From Elioraea rosea (GTDB taxonomy: Bacteria > Pseudomonadota > Alphaproteobacteria > Acetobacterales > Acetobacteraceae), in the NCBI RefSeq assembly GCF_007644105.1, contig NZ_VFAC01000011.1:1-64000 (forward strand): a stretch of DNA of 64,000 nucleotides. Direction: 5' to 3'. The notes beneath the pieces were generated by a model that saw only the letters and a list, made by a program, of their open reading frames with translations, made no database searches and had not been told where the DNA came from. How positions within the stretch are numbered: position 1 is the stretch's first letter; each line of letters opens with the position of its first letter. A program made the position numbers and the translations under genes. This document shows, piece by piece, positions 1 to 8,975 of this stretch.

Positions 1-822
1 CTCGCCGGGTTCGGCGCCGCGCTCGCTGCAGGCGCGAGCGCCCCGGCGCGGGCGCAGCACGCCGACCGCGTCGGCCGCTTCGCCGGCACGGTGGTGGCGA
101 TCACCGGCGGCAACTCCGGCATTGGCGCAGCCACTGCTCGGGCCTTCGCTGCTGAGGGCGCGCGCGTGGCGATTTGCGCGCGTCGCGACGCCGAAGGCCG
201 CGCGGTGGAGGCGGCAATCCGCGCCGACGGCGGCGAGGCCTGGTGGGCGCCGGTGGATGTGCGCGATGCGGCACAGGTCGAGCGTTGGATCGGCGCCGTC
301 GCTGCGCGTTGGGGGCAGGTGAACGTGCTGTTCAACAATGCCGGCATCTTCATGACGCCCGGTGCCATTGAGGAGATCACGGTCGCCAACTTCGCCGACA
401 TGATGCAGACCAACGTCGCAGGTGTCTTCCACGGCATGAAGTATGCGCTGCCGCGTATGCGCGCGCAGGGCGGCGGCGTGATCATCAATATGGCCTCCGT
501 TGCCGGCCATCGGGGCTTCGCCAACACCGCGCACTACAATGCAAGCAAGCATGCGGTGATCGGGCTGACCAAAGCTGCAGCGGTTGCCCATGCGCGGCAC
601 GGCATCCGTGTGGTGTCGATCAGCCCGCTCGCAGTGGACACGCCGATGCTGCGAGAGAGCTTTGCGCATCAGGGGTTGCAGGCCGAGGCTGTCGCGGCCT
701 CGCTCGTCACGCCGCGGATCATGCGAGCGGAGGAGATGGCGGCATCGGTGATGATGCTGGCCGATCCGCGCAGCGTCGTCACCGGCATCGATCTTGACGT
801 CACAGACGGGCAGCTCGCCTGA
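1..822 (+). CDS. SDR family oxidoreductase, 5' end outside the window
   Basis: This is a classical short-chain dehydrogenase/reductase that uses NAD(P)H on an unknown alcohol or ketone. The Rossmann glycine motif TGGNSGIG, the NNAG motif and the catalytic Ser plus YNASK signature are all present in the usual order. The reading frame is open to the first base of the window. The codons before the domain encode an Ala/Gly-rich stretch ending in ARAQH, which resembles the end of a Tat or Sec leader, so the gene probably starts outside the window and the product may be exported. A GTG at 91 is too close to the nucleotide-binding motif to be an obvious start. The gene is followed after 26 bases by a secreted SnoaL-like protein, probably in one operon. 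Confidence 0.88.
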   Translation, partial: LAGFGAALAAGASAPARAQHADRVGRFAGTVVAITGGNSGIGAATARAFAAEGARVAICARRDAEGRAVEAAIRADGGEAWWAPVDVRDAAQVERWIGAVAARWGQVNVLFNNAGIFMTPGAIEEITVANFADMMQTNVAGVFHGMKYALPRMRAQGGGVIINMASVAGHRGFANTAHYNASKHAVIGLTKAAAVAHARHGIRVVSISPLAVDTPMLRESFAHQGLQAEAVAASLVTPRIMRAEEMAASVMMLADPRSVVTGIDLDVTDGQLA

Positions 823-848
823 CGACCGCAGGACAAGGAGGAAAGATC

Positions 849-1385
849 ATGCGAAGGACTCTTTTGGTGGCCGCCGCCGCGCTCATCTTCGGCGGGCCGG
901 CGGTGGCGCTGCAGCCGGATGGCCTCGCCAGGCTGCTGGACGAGTCAGCGCTACGCCACATCGCGGACAGGCTCGATCATGCGGTGGACACGAAGGACTG
1001 GGCGCTGGCGCGTGCGCAGTTCGCTGACCGGCTGCGGCTCGACATGTCCTCGCTCGGCGCCGGGCCGGCTGCCGAGGTGGCGGCCAACGACCTGATCGCC
1101 GGATGGCGCCGCGCCTTCCAGGGCGCGAAGACCTCGCTGCACCTGCGCACCAATCACCTGGCGCGGATCGACGGCGACACCGCGGTTCTGACGAGCCATG
1201 GGTACGCCTGGAACCGCCTTCCTGCCGGCATGCTCGGGGCCGAGCCCGCGCTCTGGGAAGTCTGGGGCACCTATGAGCACCGTTTCACGCGAGGCACCGC
1301 GGGATGGCAGATCGTCGGTTTCACCTTCACCGCCACGCATGAGCGCGGCGACCGGCGCGTGCCGGCCACCGTGCTCCCCGAATAA
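849..1385 (+). CDS. Secreted SnoaL/NTF2-like protein
   Basis: The 178-residue product starts with a Sec-type leader (MRRTLL, then an Ala/Leu core and a likely cut after AVA near residue 20). The rest looks like an NTF2/SnoaL cone fold of about 130 residues, seen in the LDHAVDTKDWA opening helix and the WEVWGTYEHRF and WQIVGFTF strands. Proteins of this fold are ligand-binding proteins or small isomerases and cyclases, and no active site can be named here. The start is supported by AAGGAGG eight bases upstream of the ATG. It lies just after the SDR gene, and an SDR next to an NTF2-like protein is a common pairing. The function is unknown. Confidence 0.8.
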   Translation: MRRTLLVAAAALIFGGPAVALQPDGLARLLDESALRHIADRLDHAVDTKDWALARAQFADRLRLDMSSLGAGPAAEVAANDLIAGWRRAFQGAKTSLHLRTNHLARIDGDTAVLTSHGYAWNRLPAGMLGAEPALWEVWGTYEHRFTRGTAGWQIVGFTFTATHERGDRRVPATVLPE

Positions 1386-1915
1386 TCCCTTACGAGGCGC
1401 AGGAGCAACTTGTGCAGCCGAACACACCCGCCAGGGTCTCACGAATGCGCTGCCGCTCAAGCCCATTCGGCGAGAGCAGCTCCTGCCCGCCTAGCGAGAT
1501 CGTCGCCAGCATCGCGAAGCTGGTCCAGGTCGCGGTACGCGCACCACCTCAATTACGCCGGAGAATGCACCTCGCTCGACCACTGGCGGAGGGGGTGCGC
1601 CAGCATTCGAACCATACCCCACCTAGTGACCTGGAGAGCGGCGCTTAGACGACACCTTCCCCATGCAGCAACTCAGCCACTGTGATCGCTACAGGGCGGT
1701 GATCGAGGAATCGCTTGAAGTGGTCGCAGTCGGGCGCCTCGACCAGATTCGCTTATCCGAGAAGGTCATCGATCGAGTCCGGGTATCGTCATGGCCAACA
1801 TGGGACGTCATTTCCATGGCTCGCGCGGGGGGCGCCGACGGTGCGGGCCGGCGGCCCCGCCAGTCGCAACTCACAGCTACGAGCGAGGCTCCGAGCAGGA
1901 CTCTGCAACCGTCAC
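1386..1915. other. Gap of 530 bp without a recognised gene
   Basis: Short open frames exist on both strands, but none has a ribosome binding site, a recognisable domain or plausible composition. The gap separates the left + strand pair from the 3' end of the minus-strand glycosyltransferase operon. No terminator hairpin with a T tract was found. Confidence 0.5.
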
Positions 1916-2560
1916 TTACCCTCGGTGGTCCGTGCCCGAATCTCTGCCCTCAAGTTCCTCCCGTTCAGCGCCGGATGACTCCCGACAACGAATTCGGCGT
2001 AGCACGTCGATGTGAAACCGGCCGAACCCGCACGAAGCAAGGAGACGATGTGTTTCGGCCAGCCTACGGGTTAGCCGAAGGGCGGCGGCCTCCCCGTTAA
2101 TGGCACCGCCCGTGTCCCCCCGCCAGTTGACCAGCACAACGTCGCAATGATCGGCGCAGTCCTCAGCAAGCCGCACGGCAAGAGCCGCGCTTTCGTCGTC
2201 TGTCATGAAGTACAAAACCTCGGAAAGAATGACGAGGTCAGGTGCTTGCGCGGGCCAGACCCAAGGGACTGTGCCCTCGATGAAGGCAACGTTCGCGCGT
2301 GATGCGTGCGCCTTCGCGGCGGCCACGGCCTCTGCGGTGCAGTCAATGGCGACGAGACCGTCACAGCGCGCGGCCAGCAGCGCTGTCAGCGCGCCGGCGC
2401 CGCAGCCCACTTCCAGACAGCGCCGATAGCGGGAGCGCGGAAGGCTCGCCATCGTCTGTGAGAACTTCTCTCGCTCATAGGCGCTTCCGTGCGTGTTCCA
2501 CGGGTCATCCGAGCCGGCGTAGAGGGCGGCGAGGTGCGCGCGAACGCCGCTAGTCGGCAA
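1916..2560 (-). CDS. NodS-like SAM-dependent methyltransferase
   Basis: This 214-residue class I methyltransferase has the SAM-binding loop LEVGCGAG near residue 50, an acidic strand end (LVAID) and a DLVILSEVLYFM motif IV region. The opening with DPW followed by a helix matches the NodS-like group, which N-methylates deacetylated amino sugars or related amines. It is the last gene of a four-gene operon and overlaps the PIG-L deacetylase gene by 11 bases. A deacetylase followed by an N-methyltransferase makes biochemical sense because the freed amine can be methylated. The real substrate is not known. The C-terminal tail after about residue 195 is charged and looks unstructured. Confidence 0.85.
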   Translation of the reverse strand: MPTSGVRAHLAALYAGSDDPWNTHGSAYEREKFSQTMASLPRSRYRRCLEVGCGAGALTALLAARCDGLVAIDCTAEAVAAAKAHASRANVAFIEGTVPWVWPAQAPDLVILSEVLYFMTDDESAALAVRLAEDCADHCDVVLVNWRGDTGGAINGEAAALRLTRRLAETHRLLASCGFGRFHIDVLRRIRCRESSGAEREELEGRDSGTDHRG

Positions 2561-3290
2561 GATACACCTCCGGATGGTCGATGAAATGCGTCTGCATCTC
2601 CCCGATCATCATGAAGCCGTCAGGATCATCGTGGATCATCCGGGTCATCTGCGATCGGTGACATGCGATGGCCGCCGCTTTCGCCGAACAGAAGCGCCTG
2701 GCATCGAAGCGTACGATCCGTGTCGGCGCCGCGGCGTCAGCTGCCCCTTCTGGCGGCGCGAACCGGCCCCAAATGGGGTAACTCCACAGCCGGAGCCCCG
2801 GCCTGAGTGCAACGACGCGGCGCGCCAGTTCCGCCGTCGCAACATGATCCTTGTGCGGGTCGCCGCGCCATGTGGCGACAAGCGCTGTCGCGCCGAATTC
2901 GTCCACGGCACCGGCGATCACGCTGGCAGCGATGGCCGCGGCCGGCGGGGCATCCGGCGCCTCGCAGTCGCGATACCCCAGCTCGATCAGCGCGATGTCA
3001 GGATGCAGGGCCGCAAGCGCCGCCCGCACCTCCAGCGCGCGTAACTGGGCCAGCGCGTCTGCACCCACGCTCGGCGATGACGGATGTGACCGGCGTCCAT
3101 CCGTCACCACGACCACGACTGAGCGGCGTCCGGCGAATGCTGCGGCCCGCAGCAAGGCGCCGCAGCCGAGGCTCTCGTCATCAGGGTGCGGCGCAAGCAC
3201 CACGAGGCCCCCGGGCCCGATGATGTCGTCAAGATCGGCGAAAGGCGCTGTGGTCGCCGCGGCCATGACAGCACTCAGACGCGGCATCAT
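2550..3290 (-). CDS. PIG-L family N-deacetylase
   Basis: The 246-residue protein carries the zinc and catalytic motif PHPDDE near residue 35 and the second metal motif DPHKDH near residue 145. These define the LmbE/PIG-L fold, whose members hydrolyse N-acetyl groups from GlcNAc-type sugars and thiol-sugar conjugates. Length and motif spacing are normal, so the enzyme looks intact. Its start overlaps the stop of the acyl-CoA-dehydrogenase-like gene by four bases and its end overlaps the methyltransferase gene, indicating coupled translation. In this context it probably deacetylates a sugar transferred by the GT2 enzyme of the same operon, which is inference. Confidence 0.9.
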   Translation of the reverse strand: MMPRLSAVMAAATTAPFADLDDIIGPGGLVVLAPHPDDESLGCGALLRAAAFAGRRSVVVVVTDGRRSHPSSPSVGADALAQLRALEVRAALAALHPDIALIELGYRDCEAPDAPPAAAIAASVIAGAVDEFGATALVATWRGDPHKDHVATAELARRVVALRPGLRLWSYPIWGRFAPPEGAADAAAPTRIVRFDARRFCSAKAAAIACHRSQMTRMIHDDPDGFMMIGEMQTHFIDHPEVYLAD

Positions 3291-4420
3291 GACGCTGCCC
3301 AGAAGTCGCCGACCGGGCCCGAGCGCGCAGCCAACATCTCCGACGCAACGTGGAGGGCACGGTCGGGTGCAGCCTGCCGCAGGTAGAAGGACAAGTCGCG
3401 GCGCAGCCGCTCCACCGGATGATCGGTGAAGTACGACGCGGCGCCGAGGGCGCGGTCCACTTCGGTCATTGTCTCGATCGCCGCACGCTCTACGGCGAGC
3501 CGTGCTAGAACCGACCGTGTGGCGCTGTCAGGGGAGGCACCAGGCGCCTCGACCGTCATCGCCGCTTCGCGCACCCACAACCGCGCCGTCTCGCAGGCCA
3601 TCGCACCGCGCGCAAAGCGCGCCGCCTGGTGCGGATCCGCAAGTCTACCGCTTGCGGCAAGATCTACCCGCATCGCCTCGACCAGCGCTTCAAGTCCGCC
3701 GAGCTGCGCCGCAGCGTAGCGCCAGACGCCGCCGTGAAAATGCGGCTCGCGATGGAAATCGTCTGGGCCACCGAGGAGCGCGTCATGGTGAAGCGCCAGG
3801 CCCGTTGCGTCGAAGTCGCCCGAAGCCGTGGCGCGCATACCGCTTACCCGCCACGTTGCCGTGTCGGCACGCGCAGGATCGTCGGCCGGCACCACGATGA
3901 GCCTGCTTGCACCGTCGGCGTCAGCGGCACTCAGCACCGCGATCGACACAAGCCCGAGGCCGGACGCGAACCGCTTCGCGCCATCTAGTACGAAGCGATC
4001 GCCGCGAGCACGGACAGTCACGGGACGCGCTCCATCGGCGCCCCAGACCCCCATCAGCGCGCCGGCACGTACAGCCTGCGCGACCCTCGCCTGCGTCGTC
4101 GGTGCGCCATAGAGCTTCACCAGCTTGACTGCGTTCACGTGGCCTTCGAAGAGGCGCGCGACGGCGAGATTGGCCCGTCCGAGCAACCGGAGGACATCGA
4201 CGCCGTCTGCGACGGCGCTGGGGTGCCAGCAGAGCCCGACACCGCCGGCGACGGCGCTGAGCGGCGCCCTTAGCACCCCGTTGATGCGCAGATCATCAAT
4301 GTCGGCCGCCAGCGTCATTTCACCCTGGTCGGCGGCCGTCGCACGGGCTGCGATGCGCGGCGCGATCGCGCGCACGGAGGCAACGAAGTCCCGATGCGCA
4401 ACGGGCGATGCCAGTTTCAT
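3287..4420 (-). CDS. Acyl-CoA dehydrogenase-like flavoprotein
   Basis: The 377-residue protein has the layout of the acyl-CoA dehydrogenase family: an N-terminal helical domain, a beta middle domain (around FVLDGAKRFASGLG) and a C-terminal four-helix domain. The family oxidises acyl-CoA thioesters with FAD, but divergent members oxidise or hydroxylate non-CoA substrates. I cannot place the catalytic base with confidence. Four-base ATGA overlaps with both neighbours put it inside a glycosyltransferase/deacetylase/methyltransferase operon rather than a beta-oxidation operon, so it may act on a sugar or lipid-linked intermediate. Confidence is high for the family and low for the substrate. Confidence 0.8.
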   Translation of the reverse strand: MKLASPVAHRDFVASVRAIAPRIAARATAADQGEMTLAADIDDLRINGVLRAPLSAVAGGVGLCWHPSAVADGVDVLRLLGRANLAVARLFEGHVNAVKLVKLYGAPTTQARVAQAVRAGALMGVWGADGARPVTVRARGDRFVLDGAKRFASGLGLVSIAVLSAADADGASRLIVVPADDPARADTATWRVSGMRATASGDFDATGLALHHDALLGGPDDFHREPHFHGGVWRYAAAQLGGLEALVEAMRVDLAASGRLADPHQAARFARGAMACETARLWVREAAMTVEAPGASPDSATRSVLARLAVERAAIETMTEVDRALGAASYFTDHPVERLRRDLSFYLRQAAPDRALHVASEMLAARSGPVGDFWAAS

Positions 4421-5478
4421 GACGCGGCTCGCGCCTGCTCGACGAGGCGACGCAATTCGGGAAGCTCACGCGCGAGATCGCTTGGCCGCATGCGTGGTGC
4501 ACCGAGGCATCCGGCAGCAGCTTCAACCTCAACCCACTGGGCACCGAAGGTGGCGGTATGCTGGGCACGCCTTGCCTGCGCCGCGGAGAGGCCAAGCCCG
4601 CTCATAATACGGCCCACATCGCCTCTCTCACGCCAAGCAGCGCGCAGGTCGCGGCGCGACCTGGCGCGGTGCGCTGTGATTGCAGCAGGCAAAAGGCTTG
4701 CGTCAGCGAAACTGTCACAATCGTTGATCCGCGCCGAGATCGCAGTCGCCATGCCGCCGCGCGCGCGACCGTGCACCCGACACGAGACTGTGACGAGCGG
4801 CGCACTGCTGTGCCGGACGAACAGATCGTGGCACTCCACAAGCGCAGCGAAGGCGCGGTCCTCGCTGCAAGCCAGTGGCGGCATCCGCCCGATCGCATCG
4901 TAGTCGCGCGCTCGGATGGCAAGGCTGGCACCGGATGCGAGCCCATGATGCGGCCATGGATCATGCGCCCGGGGATCGAGCCGGGCGTCGAGTTCGATCG
5001 AAAGTGCCCTGTAGGCGCTCTCGATCGCGGCGGAGGCGGCGATGCTGTCCGGCAGCAGGGCTGCCTCCGCGGCGTCTACCGCGATGCGACCGCAAACGAG
5101 ATGAGCGCCGCCTGCGAGCGCATCGAGGTTTGCCTCTGCCCAGTCCGGCGCCACACGCCCGTCAGCGTCAGTCGTCATCAAGACGGCATCGGGATGCGCC
5201 CAGCGGGCAGCGACGTCTAGTGTCAGACGACGCGCCCAACCTGCCGTCGCCATCCAGGGCGCAAGCGTCGTGTCGATGACGATTGCTGTGACGCCACGCT
5301 CTGCCAGCGCGAGGAAAGCTTTTTTGGCCGATCCGTCGTCGGAATTGTTGACCAGCAGCACCACGCCAGCACGGTCGCGCCGCGCAAGCGTGACGGCAAT
5401 GGCGTCCACGCACGCAATGATGCGCTCGCTCTCGTTGCAGACTGGGACGCTGATCACGAGCTCGGGAGGGCGGGACAT
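4417..5478 (-). CDS. GT2 family glycosyltransferase
   Basis: The 353-residue product begins MSRPPELVISVPVCNE, the usual GT-A opening of family 2 glycosyltransferases. A VNNSDDGS nucleotide-binding segment follows, then the metal-binding TTDADG (DxD-type) near residue 105 and a CSED acidic motif in the acceptor half. It should transfer a sugar from a nucleotide donor at the cytoplasmic face, and no membrane segment is evident. I chose the ATG at 5478 because the family homology begins there. An in-frame extension 90 bases longer has unlike composition. It is the first gene of a minus-strand operon of four overlapping genes. Confidence 0.87.
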   Translation of the reverse strand: MSRPPELVISVPVCNESERIIACVDAIAVTLARRDRAGVVLLVNNSDDGSAKKAFLALAERGVTAIVIDTTLAPWMATAGWARRLTLDVAARWAHPDAVLMTTDADGRVAPDWAEANLDALAGGAHLVCGRIAVDAAEAALLPDSIAASAAIESAYRALSIELDARLDPRAHDPWPHHGLASGASLAIRARDYDAIGRMPPLACSEDRAFAALVECHDLFVRHSSAPLVTVSCRVHGRARGGMATAISARINDCDSFADASLLPAAITAHRARSRRDLRAAWRERGDVGRIMSGLGLSAAQARRAQHTATFGAQWVEVEAAAGCLGAPRMRPSDLARELPELRRLVEQARAAS

Positions 5479-6216
5479 GTCACCGCAGCACAACAAGCTG
5501 CGCCGACCGAAGGCAGCCGATCGGGCCCCGACACAAGGCCTGGTCAGCTCTGGCGACCACCTTGTCACTGACTAGGCCCCGCCGGATTCGCAGCCGTGCA
5601 GCGGATCACGGGAGGCTGTTGCGCGGCGCGGACTGGAGCACAGAAGTACCCGAAGGCGTGCAACGACCAGCCGAGTCCCCTCAGGTTCGAACTGCCTGCG
5701 CAGCATCCCTCAGCGGCTTTGGTCACACGTCGCCCACCGTTCGCGATGCAGGCGACGCGCGTGGCGATCGACGCGGCCTCCGTATCAGGCCGCACGCCAG
5801 CGATCGCTCGACAGTTGCGCAGAGGCATGCTCGTGCGCAGCGCCAGCGGATCGATGGCGCGGATTGCGGGGAGGCCGGTGCTAGTGGTCTGCAGGCGACG
5901 AGGCCTCGGTCGAGGTTTGGCCATTTCAGGATCGCTGATGCTTTGGCGGGCGGTATCCAGGCACGGGTACGCTTCTTCGATGCTGGGTGCGACGAGGGTT
6001 GAACGCAGGCGGGCGTGAGGGGTTCCGCAAACACCTCGTCGTAATTCAACTTCGACGGGCCCGCCGCTGGTTGCCACGCTGCGGGCCGCTGGCTGTTAAC
6101 CGCAGCGCGGCGTTCCACCAGATCCGCCGGGCCCGCACGCCTGACGACGCCAGGTGATCTCGCGGTCTTTTCGTGAGCTCGATCAGGCACCCCGTAAGAT
6201 CGGCCGTCTTTACTAC
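5479..6216. other. Gap upstream of the glycosyltransferase operon
   Basis: This 738 bp stretch should hold the promoter of the minus-strand operon, but no convincing -35/-10 pair was identified. Open frames of 100-170 codons occur on both strands, with biased composition, no recognisable domain and no good ribosome binding site. They are most likely chance frames of GC-rich DNA. Confidence 0.45.
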
Positions 6217-6263
6217 TTGACGATCCCCTGGCCCGCCACAACCTACCATCCAGTGGGATGGTA
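6217..6263 (+). promoter_or_regulatory. Candidate promoter and operator of the RHH regulator
   Basis: A -35-like TTGACG at 6217-6222 is followed after 17 bases by a weak -10-like AACCTA. A perfect 8 bp inverted repeat, TACCATCC then AGTG then GGATGGTA, occupies 6244-6263. It ends 16 bases before the start codon of a ribbon-helix-helix protein, and a related GGGATGATGG follows at once. RHH proteins commonly bind such short repeats and repress their own promoter, so autoregulation is likely. Confidence 0.55.
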
Positions 6264-6279
6264 ATGGGATGATGGAGGG

Positions 6280-6696
6280 ATGTCCGGCACTGCTCATCGT
6301 CTAAAGGCCGGCGCCGACACTGAGAAGATCACAATCAACCTTGGTCATGTCGACCTTGGGCACATCGATCTGCTTGTGCAGGAAGGCTTCTACGCCAATC
6401 GGACGGACCTGATCCGAACGGCGATCCGCAACCAGCTTGAGCGTCATGCGGATGCCGCGCGGCAGTCGGTGGCACGTCAAAAGCTCGACCTCGGGCTACG
6501 ACACTTCGGCCGCGCTGAACTTGTCGCGGCTGAGAAATCCGGACGGCCGCTTGAGATCCGCGTGCTCGGATTGGTGAGAATCGGCGAGGACGTCAGCCCT
6601 GAACTGGCAAGGTCGGCGATCGCTTCGATTTCCGTACTCGGCGCGCTGCAGGCCAGCCCCGCGGTCAAAGAGGCTCTGGCGGACCGCATCCGCTGA
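6280..6696 (+). CDS. Ribbon-helix-helix (CopG-like) transcriptional regulator
   Basis: The 138-residue protein has an N-terminal ribbon-helix-helix domain: a beta strand at residues 12-18 (EKITINLG), then two helices containing LVQEGFYANRTDLIRTAIR. The C-terminal half is an unassigned helical segment. RHH proteins bind DNA as dimers through the beta ribbon. A palindrome just upstream is a good candidate operator. The GGAGG sits almost against the ATG, which is unusually close for initiation. The next gene is a PHB-depolymerase-type esterase 65 bases downstream, and the regulator probably controls both. Confidence 0.82.
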   Translation: MSGTAHRLKAGADTEKITINLGHVDLGHIDLLVQEGFYANRTDLIRTAIRNQLERHADAARQSVARQKLDLGLRHFGRAELVAAEKSGRPLEIRVLGLVRIGEDVSPELARSAIASISVLGALQASPAVKEALADRIR

Positions 6697-6761
6697 GGAA
6701 CCTTGCAACGCGCGCACCCAAGCGTGGTTCACCACAAACATGAAGCCTGTCCCCCGGCAGC

Positions 6762-8030
6762 GTGATGCTGCCGGCATGGATCTCGAAAGCTCCACACATG
6801 CCAATGCACTCCTTACTGTCCGCGCACATGCTCGAGGCAACGCGTCTAACCCGCGAGGGCCGCCTCGACGAGGCAACGGCCGTCTTGCAGCGGGCGCTTG
6901 CCCGAGGGGCACAGCGAAACCCTGGATCGCCGCGCGAAGCCTCGCCGCCCGGTCCTACCGCTCGCGCCGCTTCAGCCCGCGTGTTCGACGTCGACCCGGT
7001 GACTGGAGGGGTCACCGACGCACTCGAGATGATGAGCGCACGTGGTGCAGCGAGAGGGGCAGCGGCCTCTTTGGGCAATGAGCGGCGGGGGAAGCACGAG
7101 CGCGCGTCAGGCACGTGGACGTTCGGGCAGGAGCCAGCAACTCTCCGCCGAAAGACCTCCACCATTCCTCCCGGTGCGCGATTCACCCACGAAAGCTTCA
7201 CCGGCGCGAGTGGGCATCGCACGTACAAGCTGTTCACGCCGCTTGCCTATGGCGGAGAGCCGATGCCCCTCGTTGTGATGCTTCATGGGTGCACCCAGTC
7301 CGCCGACGACTTTGCAATTGGTACCGGGATGAACCGCCTTGCGGAGCAGCACGGCGTGCTGGTCGCGTATCCTGAGCAGCCGCCGAGCGCCAACGCGCAC
7401 AAGTGTTGGAACTGGTTCCGCTCGCTCGATCAGCAGCGCGATCGGGGAGAGCCGGCGCTCCTCGCTGGACTGACGCGGCAGGTTATGCGCACACATCTCG
7501 TGGATCCCGCGCGCGTCTATGTTGCCGGGCTCTCCGCAGGTGGTGCGGCGTCGGCCGTGATGGGCATGGCTTATCCCGATTTGTACGCCGCGGTTGGCGT
7601 CCACTCAGGCCTTGCCTGCGGTGCTGCCCATGATGCGATGAGCGCATTCGCAGCCATGCGCGGTGGCGCTCCTGCAACGAAGCCTCGGCAAGCGAAGGTC
7701 CCAGGCCGGCGACTAGTCCCGACGATCGTGTTTCACGGTGACGCGGACGCAACGGTGCATGAGCAGAACGGACTTTCCGTCATGGAGCAGGCCGCTGCTG
7801 GCGCTATGCTGACGGCGACAACCCAGGCCGGGCAAGTGCCTGGTGGGCGTGCCTATACACGCACCGTTCACACCGACATGGGCGGTATCGCGGTCATCGA
7901 GCGTTGGGCAGTGCATGGTAGCGGACATGCGTGGTCCGGCGGAGATGCGGCCGGGTCTTTTACCGATCCGCAAGGGCCTGACGCGTCGCGCGAGATGCTG
8001 CGTTTCTTCCTTGGTCATCGCCTGTCGTGA
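6762..8030 (+). CDS. PHB depolymerase family esterase
   Basis: The 422-residue alpha/beta hydrolase matches short-chain polyhydroxyalkanoate depolymerase/esterase proteins. It has the oxyanion segment LHGCTQSADDF, the nucleophile elbow AGLSAGG (Ser258), an Asp in HGDADATVH (327 or 329) and the His of GSGHAW (389). The first 130 residues hold a helix (LTREGRLDEATAVLQRAL) and a low-complexity Arg/Ala linker, with no signal peptide. That suggests action on intracellular granules or soluble esters rather than secretion. GTG at 6762 and the ATG next to it are both possible starts. It lies directly behind an RHH regulator. The exact substrate is not provable from sequence. Confidence 0.88.
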   Translation: MMLPAWISKAPHMPMHSLLSAHMLEATRLTREGRLDEATAVLQRALARGAQRNPGSPREASPPGPTARAASARVFDVDPVTGGVTDALEMMSARGAARGAAASLGNERRGKHERASGTWTFGQEPATLRRKTSTIPPGARFTHESFTGASGHRTYKLFTPLAYGGEPMPLVVMLHGCTQSADDFAIGTGMNRLAEQHGVLVAYPEQPPSANAHKCWNWFRSLDQQRDRGEPALLAGLTRQVMRTHLVDPARVYVAGLSAGGAASAVMGMAYPDLYAAVGVHSGLACGAAHDAMSAFAAMRGGAPATKPRQAKVPGRRLVPTIVFHGDADATVHEQNGLSVMEQAAAGAMLTATTQAGQVPGGRAYTRTVHTDMGGIAVIERWAVHGSGHAWSGGDAAGSFTDPQGPDASREMLRFFLGHRLS

Positions 8031-8975
8031 CCCGCGGAACGGCGCGCTGACCGTAGCGTCAATCCGGTACGGTAAACCGCCCAGCCCACGCCGGCGTTCG
8101 GCCACGTTCATTCATTACCTAGAACGTTCGAGTCAGTTTGTAGTCACGAGCGATTAGTACCTTGGCGCGGGATTGCAGAGTGGGTGTGTGCAACGATGAT
8201 TGTCTTGCGAGATCGTGACGTGCGGGGCGCGAACAACATCGCGCTCCGCTCTGATGTGGCCAAAACACGTTCCGTAGTTACAAAACCACGGCCAGCGTAG
8301 ATACGTCGTTATGCAAATTCAGGAAGCAGGCCGTGTTTGGTGGTGCGTCGGCGGGTGACGTGCGTCAGCATCCCGCCTTTCGAACCGTAGACTGACCCCG
8401 TCGCTGGCGCCGGACGTCGTCGAGGCGGTCCTGGATGGGAGGCAGCTGGACCGGATGCCGCTCCCACGGATCATCATTCCGGCACCACATTCGTCGAAGG
8501 ATCAGCGAGTGATCATATGGGCTGCCCAGCACCAGCCCTTGGCGGCCGTCGCCTGAGAAGACGACACGTCGGCCATCTCAGGGTAGCGTGCTCGGTCATG
8601 ATATTTGTCAACAACTCCTGGGAGCGGGGGAAGCTCAGTTCGTCGATATCGTGCGCGCTCGTTGCGTCGCGACACCGGCCCCCCAGATGACCGTCGCGAT
8701 TTGGCAGGCCACTGAGCGGCGCCATCGTCGACGCGGCTGGACTCGTATGAACGCCATGCCGGATAAGAAATCCGCCCCTTCTATACCGGTCGTCGAGGCG
8801 GAGGACCCGGCCCCATCGGGATCGGCGTGGTTCGCAGCGCATGCCGTCATGACGCGCCCGCAACACCATGGGCCAGACGTTGTCCTCTGCCGAATGTAAC
8901 CGGCGAGGGAACTGTTCTCTGGCGTCGAGACACGGGGGACGGTATCGCTATCGAAAGGGATAAGGATCGTAAGGC
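8031..8975. other. Gap of 945 bp holding a mobile-module remnant
   Basis: Apart from the degenerate module gene annotated separately near 8.4 kb, no credible gene is seen. The stretch separates the depolymerase gene from the CoA-transferase fusion. The sequence just before 8976 contains AAGGAT and GTAAGG, which could serve as ribosome binding sites for that gene. Confidence 0.45.
8393..8520 (+). pseudogene. Remnant of the recombinase-linked 127-aa protein gene
   Basis: Translation gives LAPDVVEAVLDGRQLDR, close to LAPDFVEAILDGRQTQS in the intact gene at 38613-38996. Only the C-terminal third is left, and no recombinase or start codon remains upstream. This is direct evidence that the same mobile module once sat here. 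The exact ends are approximate. Confidence 0.75.

Noticed and set aside
1584-1613. A tRNA-like 3' end on the minus strand (GGTTCGAAT followed later by CTCCGCCA)
   Set aside because: The presumed T-stem does not pair and no D-arm, anticodon arm or acceptor partner is found in either direction.
5565-6241. Overlapping open frames of 140-172 codons on both strands
   Set aside because: Their composition is biased, they have no ribosome binding sites or recognisable domains and they overlap one another, as expected for chance frames in GC-rich DNA.
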